A DNA stretch of 10,817 nt from a bacterium (GTDB taxonomy: Bacteria > Bacillota_I > Bacilli_A > Acholeplasmatales > Acholeplasmataceae). Each line of letters begins with the position of its first letter. The first letter of the stretch is position 1. The stretch covers positions 1-10,817 of the forward strand of contig JAAZUY010000013.1 in assembly GCA_018623895.1 (NCBI GenBank), given 5' to 3'. The notes beneath the pieces were generated by a model. The model had not been told where the DNA came from, ran no database searches, and was given only the letters and a program-made list of their open reading frames with translations. Made by a program: the position numbers and the translations under genes. This document shows, piece by piece, positions 1-6,532 of this stretch.

Positions 1-1
1 A

Positions 2-397
2 GAAGCCGTTGTAGAGAATGAAGCAACCGCTGCAAAAGAAAAAGAAATTGCAATTAAAGAACAAGAAGCAGCTCTTATTAGAGAAGAGACACAAAGGTTG
101 GTGGCTGAGATACAAGCTGAAAGGTTAATAATTGAAGCAACAGCATCAGCAGAAGCTGAAGCACTACTTAAAGCTGTTACTGTAAATGCAATAAATGTTA
201 TGTATGAAGGACAATTTGAAAACGAAACAGAGAGAGAAACCTTTGAATCTAGCGGTTCAGGAGGATTCTTAACAATTCAAGAGGTTGCTCAAATAGTCAT
301 TGAGCAAATGTATTATGATACTTGGAATGGCGTTTTACCAGAGGTAATAACTGGAGAAGACGGGATTTCAATAATTTTACCACCAAGAGAAGAATAA
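2..397 (+). CDS. SPFH/band-7 (prohibitin/flotillin-like) protein, C-terminal part
   Basis: The reading frame is open from base 2 of the window to the TAA at 395-397, giving the last 131 residues of a protein whose start lies outside. The first ~65 residues are a charged Glu/Ala/Lys-rich helix with heptad-like spacing, as in the coiled coil that follows the SPFH domain in prohibitin- and flotillin-like proteins. A Gly/Ser linker (SSGSGG) follows. The tail contains YYDTWNGVLPEV and then ends in an ILP-type hydrophobic stretch, which resembles the typical W-[DN]-G-x-L-P-x-V tail of bacterial SPFH proteins. Such proteins form oligomeric scaffolds on the membrane. The SPFH domain itself is not in the window, so the family call rests on the coiled coil and tail only. 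A TTG at 98 exists but is internal to the frame and is not the real start. Confidence 0.72.
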   Translation, partial: EAVVENEATAAKEKEIAIKEQEAALIREETQRLVAEIQAERLIIEATASAEAEALLKAVTVNAINVMYEGQFENETERETFESSGSGGFLTIQEVAQIVIEQMYYDTWNGVLPEVITGEDGISIILPPREE

Positions 398-400
398 AAA

Positions 401-430
401 AAAAACTCAGTTAATTCTGAGTTTTTTTTT
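401..430. terminator. Bidirectional rho-independent terminator between convergent genes
   Basis: The stem AAAAACTCAG (401-410) pairs with CTGAGTTTTT (417-426) around the loop TTAATT, and is followed by T to 430. The A run on the left gives a U tail on the minus strand as well. It therefore ends both the SPFH gene (plus) and the rhodopsin gene (minus, stop at 446-448). Confidence 0.92.
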
Positions 431-445
431 AATTATAAGCTAATA

Positions 446-1228
446 TTATGCAGCTTCTTCGAATCCAGCCTCTGCAGACATCATTGTTCCAACTAATGTC
501 AAGATCACACCATAAATAACTTTAGATGCAACGTCAGCAATAGTATAGATAACTTGTTGTGCAACGATTCCGAATTCAAACGGAAGTACAGGCATTATGT
601 ATGCTAACGGATAGAGTGTCCATGAAACATAGAATAATGGAAGTAAAACAGAAAAGAGTGGAAGAGCCTTAGATTTAGCTAAGTTTTTCTTACCTTCTTT
701 AATTACTCTTGTGATTAAAATTAATACGAAAGCATAGAATACTGTAGAAACTACACCCCATAATAACCACATAGCAACATTTCCGCCTTGACCACTATAC
801 TCTAATGGCTCAGAAAATTGACCGATGTATCCTGTAAGAACCATAAGCATACCAGCACCAGCAAACTGTGCAACATACTTTTTAAACGCAGCACCAGTCA
901 CACCAACGATGAACAAGATTTGGATGAGTAGCATTGGAACATCAATTAACCAGTTAAGGTAACGGAAACCATTTGAGAAATTTCCTGTTAATGTCATCAT
1001 ACCCTCTGTTTCGCTAGCAGTGAATGCAGCAACCCAGCTGTCTTGTTGCTCCATTAGTAAGAGCAGTGCAGAAACCATAACAACAACACTAAGTACTGAA
1101 CTTGGTCTGTATTTAGGTGCAGTTGTTCTAATAGTTAGGATAAAGTATAAAAGTGATGCTGCCATAGCTGCATATCCTAAAGTCAACACATGTTCAACAA
1201 GTTGAAATGATTGAACACTTAATTCCAT
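446..1228 (-). CDS. Light-driven sodium-pump rhodopsin (NaR, NDQ type, KR2-like)
   Basis: This is a 260-residue, seven-helix microbial rhodopsin. Helix C reads RYLNWLIDVPMLLIQ, placing R89, N92, D96 and Q103 at the positions of KR2 R109, N112, D116 and Q123: the NDQ motif that marks light-driven outward Na+ pumps. Helix G has TIADVASKVIYG, with the Schiff-base lysine K236 and counterion partner D232 (KR2 K255, D251). HxLTLGY at 13-19, VVMVSA at 49-54 and GYIGQF at 133-138 also match KR2 as I remember it. Approximate helices: A 10-32, B 44-65, C 88-110, D 119-138, E 150-173, F 190-213, G 222-247. The start at 1228 has a full SD (AGGAGG, 6-nt spacing). A longer start at 1291 is excluded because the promoter lies inside that extension. 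The gene has a consensus promoter with a cre site. Its GC content (around 40% in the stretches counted) is above that of most neighbours. Retinal is required, but no blh or crt gene is in the window. H+ pumping when Na+ is absent is known for the family. The fold and motif are certain; transport is inferred. Confidence 0.96.
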   Translation of the reverse strand: MELSVQSFQLVEHVLTLGYAAMAASLLYFILTIRTTAPKYRPSSVLSVVVMVSALLLLMEQQDSWVAAFTASETEGMMTLTGNFSNGFRYLNWLIDVPMLLIQILFIVGVTGAAFKKYVAQFAGAGMLMVLTGYIGQFSEPLEYSGQGGNVAMWLLWGVVSTVFYAFVLILITRVIKEGKKNLAKSKALPLFSVLLPLFYVSWTLYPLAYIMPVLPFEFGIVAQQVIYTIADVASKVIYGVILTLVGTMMSAEAGFEEAA

Positions 1229-1234
1229 ATATTT

Positions 1235-1240
1235 CCTCCT
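1235..1240 (-). promoter_or_regulatory. Shine-Dalgarno of the rhodopsin gene
   Basis: AGGAGG lies on the minus strand six nucleotides before the ATG at 1228. It is the strongest ribosome binding site in the window and fixes the start of the 260-residue form. Confidence 0.93.
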
Positions 1241-1262
1241 ATAGGTATTGTTTTCTCTTAAT

Positions 1263-1291
1263 ATTATAATATTAAATGAAAGCGCTGTCAA
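1263..1291 (-). promoter_or_regulatory. Consensus sigma-A promoter of the rhodopsin gene
   Basis: On the minus strand, TTGACA (1291-1286) and TATAAT (1268-1263) are separated by exactly 17 bp, which is a perfect match to the housekeeping promoter. The predicted start of transcription is near 1256, giving a leader of about 28 nt that contains the AGGAGG site. An AT-rich tract with a long T run just upstream (about 1301-1320) could act as an UP element. A promoter this strong suggests high expression when it is not repressed. Confidence 0.92.
1277..1290. promoter_or_regulatory. cre site (CcpA operator) inside the rhodopsin promoter
   Basis: TGAAAGCGCTGTCA on the plus strand fits the published catabolite-responsive element TGWNANCGNTNWCA at every defined position. 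With A1276 it also fits WTGNAANCGNWNNCW. It covers most of the -35 hexamer (1286-1291) and the upstream half of the spacer, a location where CcpA bound with HPr-Ser-P would block RNA polymerase. The match is seen directly. Repression by preferred sugars is inferred from CcpA biology, and no ccpA gene is in the window. Confidence 0.8.
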
Positions 1292-1389
1292 TTTATAGGA
1301 CCAAAAAAAAACAAATTATAGTCTTAATTATTTGTCAAGTTTAAGATTATAAACTTTTAATGCATTGTGTAATATTTTAATTAATAGTG

Positions 1390-1395
1390 TATAAT
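1390..1395 (+). promoter_or_regulatory. -10 element for the chromate-transporter pair
   Basis: A perfect TATAAT ends 8 nt before the ATG at 1404, with TTGTGT (1365-1370) as a weak -35 candidate at 19 bp. Transcription would begin at about 1402, so the mRNA would be leaderless. No SD sequence precedes this ATG. Confidence 0.6.
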
Positions 1396-1403
1396 TGTAA
1401 ATT

Positions 1404-1970
1404 ATGATGAAAAAAAATATTAGTACAGTAGGTTTATTTTTAAAGTTTTTGAAAATTGGATTATTCACATTTGGTGGTGGTTACGCTATGATTGGGTGGA
1501 TTAAAAAAGAATTTTCAAAAGATGAGAGTTACATTGACTCAAAAAAACTTACAGATTATATTGCTATCGCACAATCTGCACCCGGTATGATATCCTTAAA
1601 TATTGCAAATCTTATAGGTAGAGAATTAAAAGGTATAAAGGGTAGTCTAGTTTCTGTAATTGGAGTAATGGTTCCTTCAATAATTATAATTAGTCTTCTT
1701 GCAAATTTTATTTATTTTGGGAATGGTTCTGAATTTAAATTAGATATCCAATTTCAAAACATCTTAAAATTTGTTTTAATTAGTGTCGTTGTAATTCTCT
1801 TAAATGCAGCGAGTGACTTGAGAAAAATAAAAAAAAGAAGTTTTTTTGATTATTTTTATCTAATCATTGTTTTCACAGGGGTATACATACTTAGTATTCC
1901 TATTTCAGTTATAGTTTTATTAAATATATTCGTTGGATTGATAATTACAAAAGTTCAGAGGAAGTTTTAA
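1404..1970 (+). CDS. Chromate transporter family (CHR) subunit, first half
   Basis: This 188-residue membrane protein of the chromate ion transporter family has the length of a single CHR domain (short-chain type). It shows the family hallmarks: LKIGLFTFGGGYAMI at about 16-30, and AQSAPGMISLNIANLIG at about 56-72, followed by a Gly-rich helix and VPSIIIISLL. The rest is hydrophobic helices. Short CHR proteins work as pairs of two homologous genes, like ywrA/ywrB of Bacillus subtilis, and the partner begins 1 base after this stop. Family members export chromate or handle related oxyanions, but the natural substrate is often unknown. The start (ATG ATG AAA) has no SD and lies just behind a -10 box, so initiation is probably leaderless; the second ATG at 1407 is equally possible. 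The gene is divergent from the rhodopsin gene. Confidence 0.87.
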   Translation: MMKKNISTVGLFLKFLKIGLFTFGGGYAMIGWIKKEFSKDESYIDSKKLTDYIAIAQSAPGMISLNIANLIGRELKGIKGSLVSVIGVMVPSIIIISLLANFIYFGNGSEFKLDIQFQNILKFVLISVVVILLNAASDLRKIKKRSFFDYFYLIIVFTGVYILSIPISVIVLLNIFVGLIITKVQRKF

Positions 1971-1971
1971 A

Positions 1972-2535
1972 ATGATTAAATTGATATTAATCTTTGTATA
2001 TATTGGTACATTCACAATTGGTGGAGGGGCATCTGGAATAGCATTAATACAACAAGTTTTATTTGAAAATGGAATAGTAAATGAACTCGGATTAAATTTA
2101 AATCAAAATGACTTTTTTGCGATCATTGCTATTTCAGAATCAACGCCAGGACCAATTGGAATAAATATGGCAAGCTTCATAGGTTTTTTTAAGAGGGGTT
2201 TAATTGGGGCTTTCTTAATTTCATCATTTTACGCATTGCCATCTTTTTTGATATTATCATTGGGATATAATTTTATTAAAAGAAACCTCAACAAAAACTA
2301 TATGAAAAACATATTAAAATATGTAAAGATCTCCATAGTTGGAATTATTTATTCTGTAGTTATTAAAATTGCTTTTTCTGGAATCATTATGAACTCATAT
2401 GAACTAGAAAATATTATATTAAACACATCAATTTTTCTAGGAATGTATATGTTATATAGAAAATATCAAAACCCATTATTATTGATATTAATTGCAGTTC
2501 TTGCAGGATCAATATACAATGTAATAATTATCTAA
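1972..2535 (+). CDS. Chromate transporter family (CHR) subunit, second half
   Basis: This 187-residue CHR-domain membrane protein is homologous to the preceding one. It has GTFTIGGGASGI at 12-23 and SESTPGPIGINMASFIG at 56-72, the second block being closer to the family consensus (S-x-x-x-P-G-P) than in the first subunit. Further hydrophobic helices follow, with LPSFLILSLG in the position of VPSIIIISLL. The ATG is 1 base after the stop of the first subunit and has an SD (AGAGGAAG) inside the end of that gene, so the two are translated as a unit. The pair probably forms a heterodimeric transporter of two CHR halves. The substrate (chromate, sulfate or other) cannot be read from the sequence. 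Confidence 0.88.
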   Translation: MIKLILIFVYIGTFTIGGGASGIALIQQVLFENGIVNELGLNLNQNDFFAIIAISESTPGPIGINMASFIGFFKRGLIGAFLISSFYALPSFLILSLGYNFIKRNLNKNYMKNILKYVKISIVGIIYSVVIKIAFSGIIMNSYELENIILNTSIFLGMYMLYRKYQNPLLLILIAVLAGSIYNVIII

Positions 2536-2539
2536 AATA

Positions 2540-2548
2540 TGGTAAAAT
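2540..2548 (+). promoter_or_regulatory. Extended -10 promoter of the lipoprotein gene
   Basis: TGGTAAAAT (TGn plus TAAAAT) lies 4 nt after the stop of the CHR pair. The predicted transcription start near 2555 falls at the SD (GTGAGGT, 2553-2559), which would leave a leader of only about 10 nt. There is no terminator between the CHR pair and this gene, so readthrough is also possible. Confidence 0.5.
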
Positions 2549-2564
2549 ATCAGTGAGGTATTAA

Positions 2565-5561
2565 ATGAAAAAAATTATAAAATTAGTCTCTTTCTTTGTT
2601 TTATCACTCATTCTAATAGGTTGTTCTGAAGCATCGCTTGACCAACCTAAAAACCTTCGATTGAGTGATGATAATCTGATTTGGGATTCTGTAGAGGGTG
2701 CAGACGGCTACATTATATATATGGGAGAAAACTTTTTTTCAATCAATTCAAGAGATGAGGATACTCAAGATTTTGATTTGACATTGTTTCATGATGTATA
2801 TCCGAATGGTTTATATGATGTTTATGTTATTGCAACATTAAACGGTGAATTTTCAATGCCTTCAGAATATCTATCTTACGAAATTTTGAGGGATCTTCAA
2901 GGTGTTACAAATGTAAGATTTGAAAACAATACTTTGACTTGGGATGAAGTTGAGGGTGCAACAAATTATGCTGTTGAAATTTTTGGAGAAACTTTTTTAT
3001 TCTATACTAATTACATTGAGCTTCCTCTGTCGGAATATCCATTAGAATTAATAGAGGTAAAAATTTATGCATATTTTGATAACGATATTTCTGAAGGTTA
3101 TATTTATGAATTAGATAATCGAATGGGTGGCATGGATATGATGTCTTATATGCTTTACATGATGAATCCTTCGTACAAAATGAATATGACACAAGATGAC
3201 TTTGATTCTACTGAGGAATTTCAAGAATACCAACAAGCAAAAATGATGATTGATTACTACACAACGTATACCAGTGATACGGATGAATTAGATGCTGCTA
3301 GTTTTTTTGGAACCATTATGACAGCGACAGATAGTGATAATATAATGAATGATCCAATTTCATCATTGTTTGAATTGACAGAGCTTTCAGATCTTACACC
3401 CGAAGGCATTGCTTCTCTAATTTTTGATTTACTTCTTTCAAACGCCATGATGGAAAACATGTATTATTCTGAAGAGTTGGAATATTACATGAATCTGTTG
3501 AATGAATTAGATACATATTTGATTTCTTTTGAAACTGAGGGTGTCTATGCAGAACTGTCGTCTCTTCTAGAAAACTCATTAGGCTTAGAAGTGGCATCTC
3601 AATTTAATAATTATTTGGGAAGAGGAACGATGATTAACGAAAATTATCATCAGGATTATCAATTTAATTACTTTATTTTGTATGAAACAATTTATTTGAT
3701 TCAGGAAAGCTTAGAATTTCAAGTAGAATTGGAACTTCCTATGTATGATAATTATGAATCTTTTACGGATTTCCAAAACTTAATTGTATCTTCATACAAC
3801 AGCATGAATCAGGAATTACTTGACTTCTTAAGTAATGCAGAAAAGCAATATGAATTAGAAAATTACAGTTATCTTTTGATGGAATATGCCGTATATTATA
3901 GTTGGATAGGAGAGTTTGAACAGATCGTTCAAGATTCAGAAAATATTTTACTTTTAGAGCAAGATAGGGAATCGATTGAAAACTCATTAGCTGTTTTAAT
4001 TGAATATATTTTTCTTGTACAAGATTCAATAGAGTCACCACTTAATAATTTGATTGATATGATTGAAAATGATACTCTAACAAACACACAAATTATAAAC
4101 ATCAAGGATCAAATTGTATATGGTATATATGAAAACTTACCATCTAAAGAAGTTTTATCAGAGGCTTTTGAGGTTCTTTTATCACTAAGTAATTACCAAA
4201 CAGGTGAAGTAGAGTTCGTTTTAGAAGATGGAGAAATTTTAGCAAATAATGTACTGCTTTCTGTAAAGCTTTTTGCAGAGTTTATGTATATGATTGATGT
4301 TGAAGATTTAGAAGAATTACTTGATATATTAGATCGTGCACAATCTTCTCCTTCGGCAAATATAGATATTCTCGTATTTGGAGCACAAAAGATACTAAAT
4401 TACTACGATGGTTATCAAGAAACAATTATGGAATTAAAAGAAGCAAATTTATCGATTTTTGATAGTTCAATATCAAATTTATTGTTCTCATCGTTTGGAG
4501 AAGAGTTTAAAGAGTTGTTTTCATTGCTTGTTAATGTTAATGAACAATTTTTATTAGATTACATGAGAACATTTGTATCAACTAATGGAGAGTTATTTAA
4601 GTTACTTATTGAGCCTTCACAAGAACAATTTTCTTTTAATGAAATCATAACACAATTGCTACCTTATTCTGAAATAACTGTAGAAAACCTTGATGACGAA
4701 GTACTCAAGGAGATTATCGATCAAGTAGCGGCCATCTTTACTCAAATATTATTCGAAGAGGAACAACCGGCAAATGATACAGATAATGAGTTGTCTGAAG
4801 ATGTAGCAGTAATCTTAAATTCATCACTTAGATTTATCGCTATAGTTTTAGAGACATTGGGTAATAATGACTTAGACACTTTGATTTTTTCTACAATAGA
4901 AGAAGATCCGAATGCATTTGCTGTAGAATTTGCATCTATATTTGTTGAACTAGGATCAAACGAGAATTATAAAGTGTTGTTTACTGAGTTTACTACATCA
5001 TTGTCTTCAATTCTTACTAACCAGAATGTACTTGAAATGTTTGAAATGTCGCAAGAAGGTTCTTTAGCATTAGTTGAAATGGTAGTTGATTTTGAAGCTG
5101 CGCTATTCGACTATTTTCAGGCATTATCTCAAATAGATCTATCAAGTATTTCAGAGGAAAATCAAGAGCTTATTGAACAGTTTTATATTATATTGACAGG
5201 ATTTTTAAGTGATGGAGAAAATGAGTTTGAAGAACCACAATTGACTATTGAGTATGATTCTTTTGATAGCGGATTAATCATTACAAATGAAAGTGATTAT
5301 GCAGTGGTTTTAAATGTATTTGTATTTGGATATTCAACCACATCGGAGTGGACAGAAGTAATATTGCCAGGAGAAAGCATATTTGTTTTAGTTACAAATG
5401 TAGACGGTTTAGATTCCTTTGACGTTTCCGTTGATATTTATTCTGAGGATTATAATCCTTTAGGATTTACTAGCCGATACATAGAATTAAATTCTCCAGA
5501 GAATTTACCAATAAAAGACCAAGCAATGCTTGGTTTTTTTATGCTATACTTAGACATATGA
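2565..5561 (+). CDS. Large acidic surface lipoprotein with two Fn3-like repeats
   Basis: This 998-residue protein of unknown function begins with a lipoprotein signal peptide: KK, a hydrophobic core, then lipobox LIGC with the lipidated Cys at 20. Two related segments follow, at about 28-108 and 113-186. Each opens with a strand, then W-D-x-V-E-G-A and an aromatic-rich strand (W40 and W126, period 86 residues), as in fibronectin type III-like domains. A Met-rich patch (nine Met in residues 187-208) leads into about 680 residues of acidic, mostly helical sequence without a family I recognise. Residues ~890-980 look like a beta domain. It is probably anchored to the outer face of the membrane. 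The SD is GTGAGGT, 5 nt before the ATG. The last 15 codons run through a terminator hairpin and the promoter of the next gene, and the TGA overlaps the next ATG. The true C-terminus may therefore be slightly different if a frameshift exists there. Confidence 0.85.
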   Translation: MKKIIKLVSFFVLSLILIGCSEASLDQPKNLRLSDDNLIWDSVEGADGYIIYMGENFFSINSRDEDTQDFDLTLFHDVYPNGLYDVYVIATLNGEFSMPSEYLSYEILRDLQGVTNVRFENNTLTWDEVEGATNYAVEIFGETFLFYTNYIELPLSEYPLELIEVKIYAYFDNDISEGYIYELDNRMGGMDMMSYMLYMMNPSYKMNMTQDDFDSTEEFQEYQQAKMMIDYYTTYTSDTDELDAASFFGTIMTATDSDNIMNDPISSLFELTELSDLTPEGIASLIFDLLLSNAMMENMYYSEELEYYMNLLNELDTYLISFETEGVYAELSSLLENSLGLEVASQFNNYLGRGTMINENYHQDYQFNYFILYETIYLIQESLEFQVELELPMYDNYESFTDFQNLIVSSYNSMNQELLDFLSNAEKQYELENYSYLLMEYAVYYSWIGEFEQIVQDSENILLLEQDRESIENSLAVLIEYIFLVQDSIESPLNNLIDMIENDTLTNTQIINIKDQIVYGIYENLPSKEVLSEAFEVLLSLSNYQTGEVEFVLEDGEILANNVLLSVKLFAEFMYMIDVEDLEELLDILDRAQSSPSANIDILVFGAQKILNYYDGYQETIMELKEANLSIFDSSISNLLFSSFGEEFKELFSLLVNVNEQFLLDYMRTFVSTNGELFKLLIEPSQEQFSFNEIITQLLPYSEITVENLDDEVLKEIIDQVAAIFTQILFEEEQPANDTDNELSEDVAVILNSSLRFIAIVLETLGNNDLDTLIFSTIEEDPNAFAVEFASIFVELGSNENYKVLFTEFTTSLSSILTNQNVLEMFEMSQEGSLALVEMVVDFEAALFDYFQALSQIDLSSISEENQELIEQFYIILTGFLSDGENEFEEPQLTIEYDSFDSGLIITNESDYAVVLNVFVFGYSTTSEWTEVILPGESIFVLVTNVDGLDSFDVSVDIYSEDYNPLGFTSRYIELNSPENLPIKDQAMLGFFMLYLDI
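5518..5540 (+). terminator. Rho-independent terminator inside the 3' end of the lipoprotein gene
   Basis: ACCAAGC (5518-5524) pairs perfectly with GCTTGGT (5528-5534) around the loop AAT, followed by T to 5540. It lies within the last codons of the lipoprotein frame, before its TGA at 5559-5561, so transcripts ending here would lack a stop codon. Confidence 0.8.
5542..5550 (+). promoter_or_regulatory. Extended -10 promoter of the Sua5 gene
   Basis: TGCTATACT (TGn plus TATACT) starts right after the terminator T run and ends 7 nt before the ATG at 5558. Transcription would start at about 5557, so the mRNA would be leaderless. No SD and no good -35 are visible, as expected for an extended -10 promoter. 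Confidence 0.6.
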
Positions 5562-6532
5562 AAACTTTAGTTAAAGATATTCGAATAGTTACAAAAAAAG
5601 ATATTCAATCTGTTTTGGATCAAAATATGCCTATTGCTTTTCCAACCGAAACGGTTTACGGACTAGGTGCAAAAATTGATGATATCAAAGCTATAAAAAA
5701 AATATTCATGCTTAAGAAAAGGCCGTTGAAAAATCCTATGATCGTTCATGTTTCAAATCAAAAAATGATATCGTCTGTTGTTTTAAATATTCCAAAAGAT
5801 GCAAAAAAACTTATAAAAAATTTTTTTCCAGGGCCATTGACATTAATTTTAAAAAAGAAAAAAACATTAAATAGTCTAATTACTGCAAATATGGAGACTG
5901 TAGGAATTAGGATGCCTTCAAATAAAACAGCTCTTAAATTATTAGATCTAATTGGTCAACCAATTGTTGCACCTTCTGCAAACGTATCAGGTAAACCTTC
6001 TTCAACAAATTATAAACATGTGCTAGATGATTTTGATGGAAAAATCCCCTTGCTAATTAAAGGCGAAGAAATTTCACTAGGGATTGAATCAACAATAATT
6101 GATATGACAGTAAATCCCTATGTTATTTTGAGACCGGGCATAATTACCTCAGATCAAATTGAAAAAGTGCTTTTAAAAAAGTTGGGAACAGTAAGTAAAA
6201 CAATAGCGCCCGGAATGATTTATCCCCATTATGTCCCATCAAAACCTTTGACAGTTTTAGAAGGAGATTATGATCAAATAAGAAATTTTTTAAAATCAAA
6301 AGAAGGTTCAATTTTTATTGGAGATTCTTTAAAATACAAGGACATTCCAAACTTTGTATCAATGGGAGAAGGCAAAGACCAATTGATAATAAATCTCTAT
6401 AAAACATTGAGAAGTTTGGATAATTACAAAGGTGAAGAAGTATTTACACACGTCGTTGATCATAGAGGTTATATGAATAGATTGATGAAAGCATCTGAAG
6501 GAAGATTAATAAAGTTAAGTATTGAAAATTGA
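5558..6532 (+). CDS. ywlC: L-threonylcarbamoyladenylate synthase (Sua5/TsaC, YwlC type)
   Basis: This cytoplasmic enzyme makes threonylcarbamoyl-AMP from threonine, bicarbonate and ATP, the first step of the universal t6A37 modification of ANN-decoding tRNAs. The TsaC/YrdC domain covers about 8-200: FPTETVYGLGA at 28-38, KKRPLKNPMIVHV at 53-65, FPGPLT at 90-95, GIRMP at 116-120, APSANVSGKPS at 138-148 and GIESTIID at 175-182. These are the nucleotide- and threonine-binding blocks of the family. The linker APGMIYPHYVP at 217-227 and the C-terminal ~95 residues show it is the long Sua5 form rather than short TsaC; B. subtilis YwlC has a similar length. The start is shared with the TGA of the upstream lipoprotein gene (ATGA) and appears leaderless. 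The 3' end overlaps the convergent membrane-protein gene by 18 nt. Confidence 0.96.
   Translation: MKTLVKDIRIVTKKDIQSVLDQNMPIAFPTETVYGLGAKIDDIKAIKKIFMLKKRPLKNPMIVHVSNQKMISSVVLNIPKDAKKLIKNFFPGPLTLILKKKKTLNSLITANMETVGIRMPSNKTALKLLDLIGQPIVAPSANVSGKPSSTNYKHVLDDFDGKIPLLIKGEEISLGIESTIIDMTVNPYVILRPGIITSDQIEKVLLKKLGTVSKTIAPGMIYPHYVPSKPLTVLEGDYDQIRNFLKSKEGSIFIGDSLKYKDIPNFVSMGEGKDQLIINLYKTLRSLDNYKGEEVFTHVVDHRGYMNRLMKASEGRLIKLSIEN

Noticed and set aside
1020..1205. Small plus-strand open frame opposite the rhodopsin gene
   Set aside because: It is antisense to a clearly coding gene, with no SD or family resemblance; a frame shadow. The same applies to minus-strand frames inside the lipoprotein gene and the kinase gene.
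1229..1291. N-terminal extension of the rhodopsin to a start at 1291 (281 residues)
   Set aside because: The promoter's -35 and -10 lie inside this stretch, so the mRNA starts downstream of that codon; the AGGAGG site at 1240-1235 serves the ATG at 1228.
1315..1338. Second promoter on the minus strand (TTGACA with TATAAT) upstream of the rhodopsin
   Set aside because: The spacing is 12 bp, too short for sigma-A; the pair at 1263-1291 has the right spacing.
446..2535. Functional link between rhodopsin and the divergent CHR transporter pair
   Set aside because: They share only an intergenic region, have separate promoters, and the cre site acts on the rhodopsin side; there is no evidence beyond adjacency.
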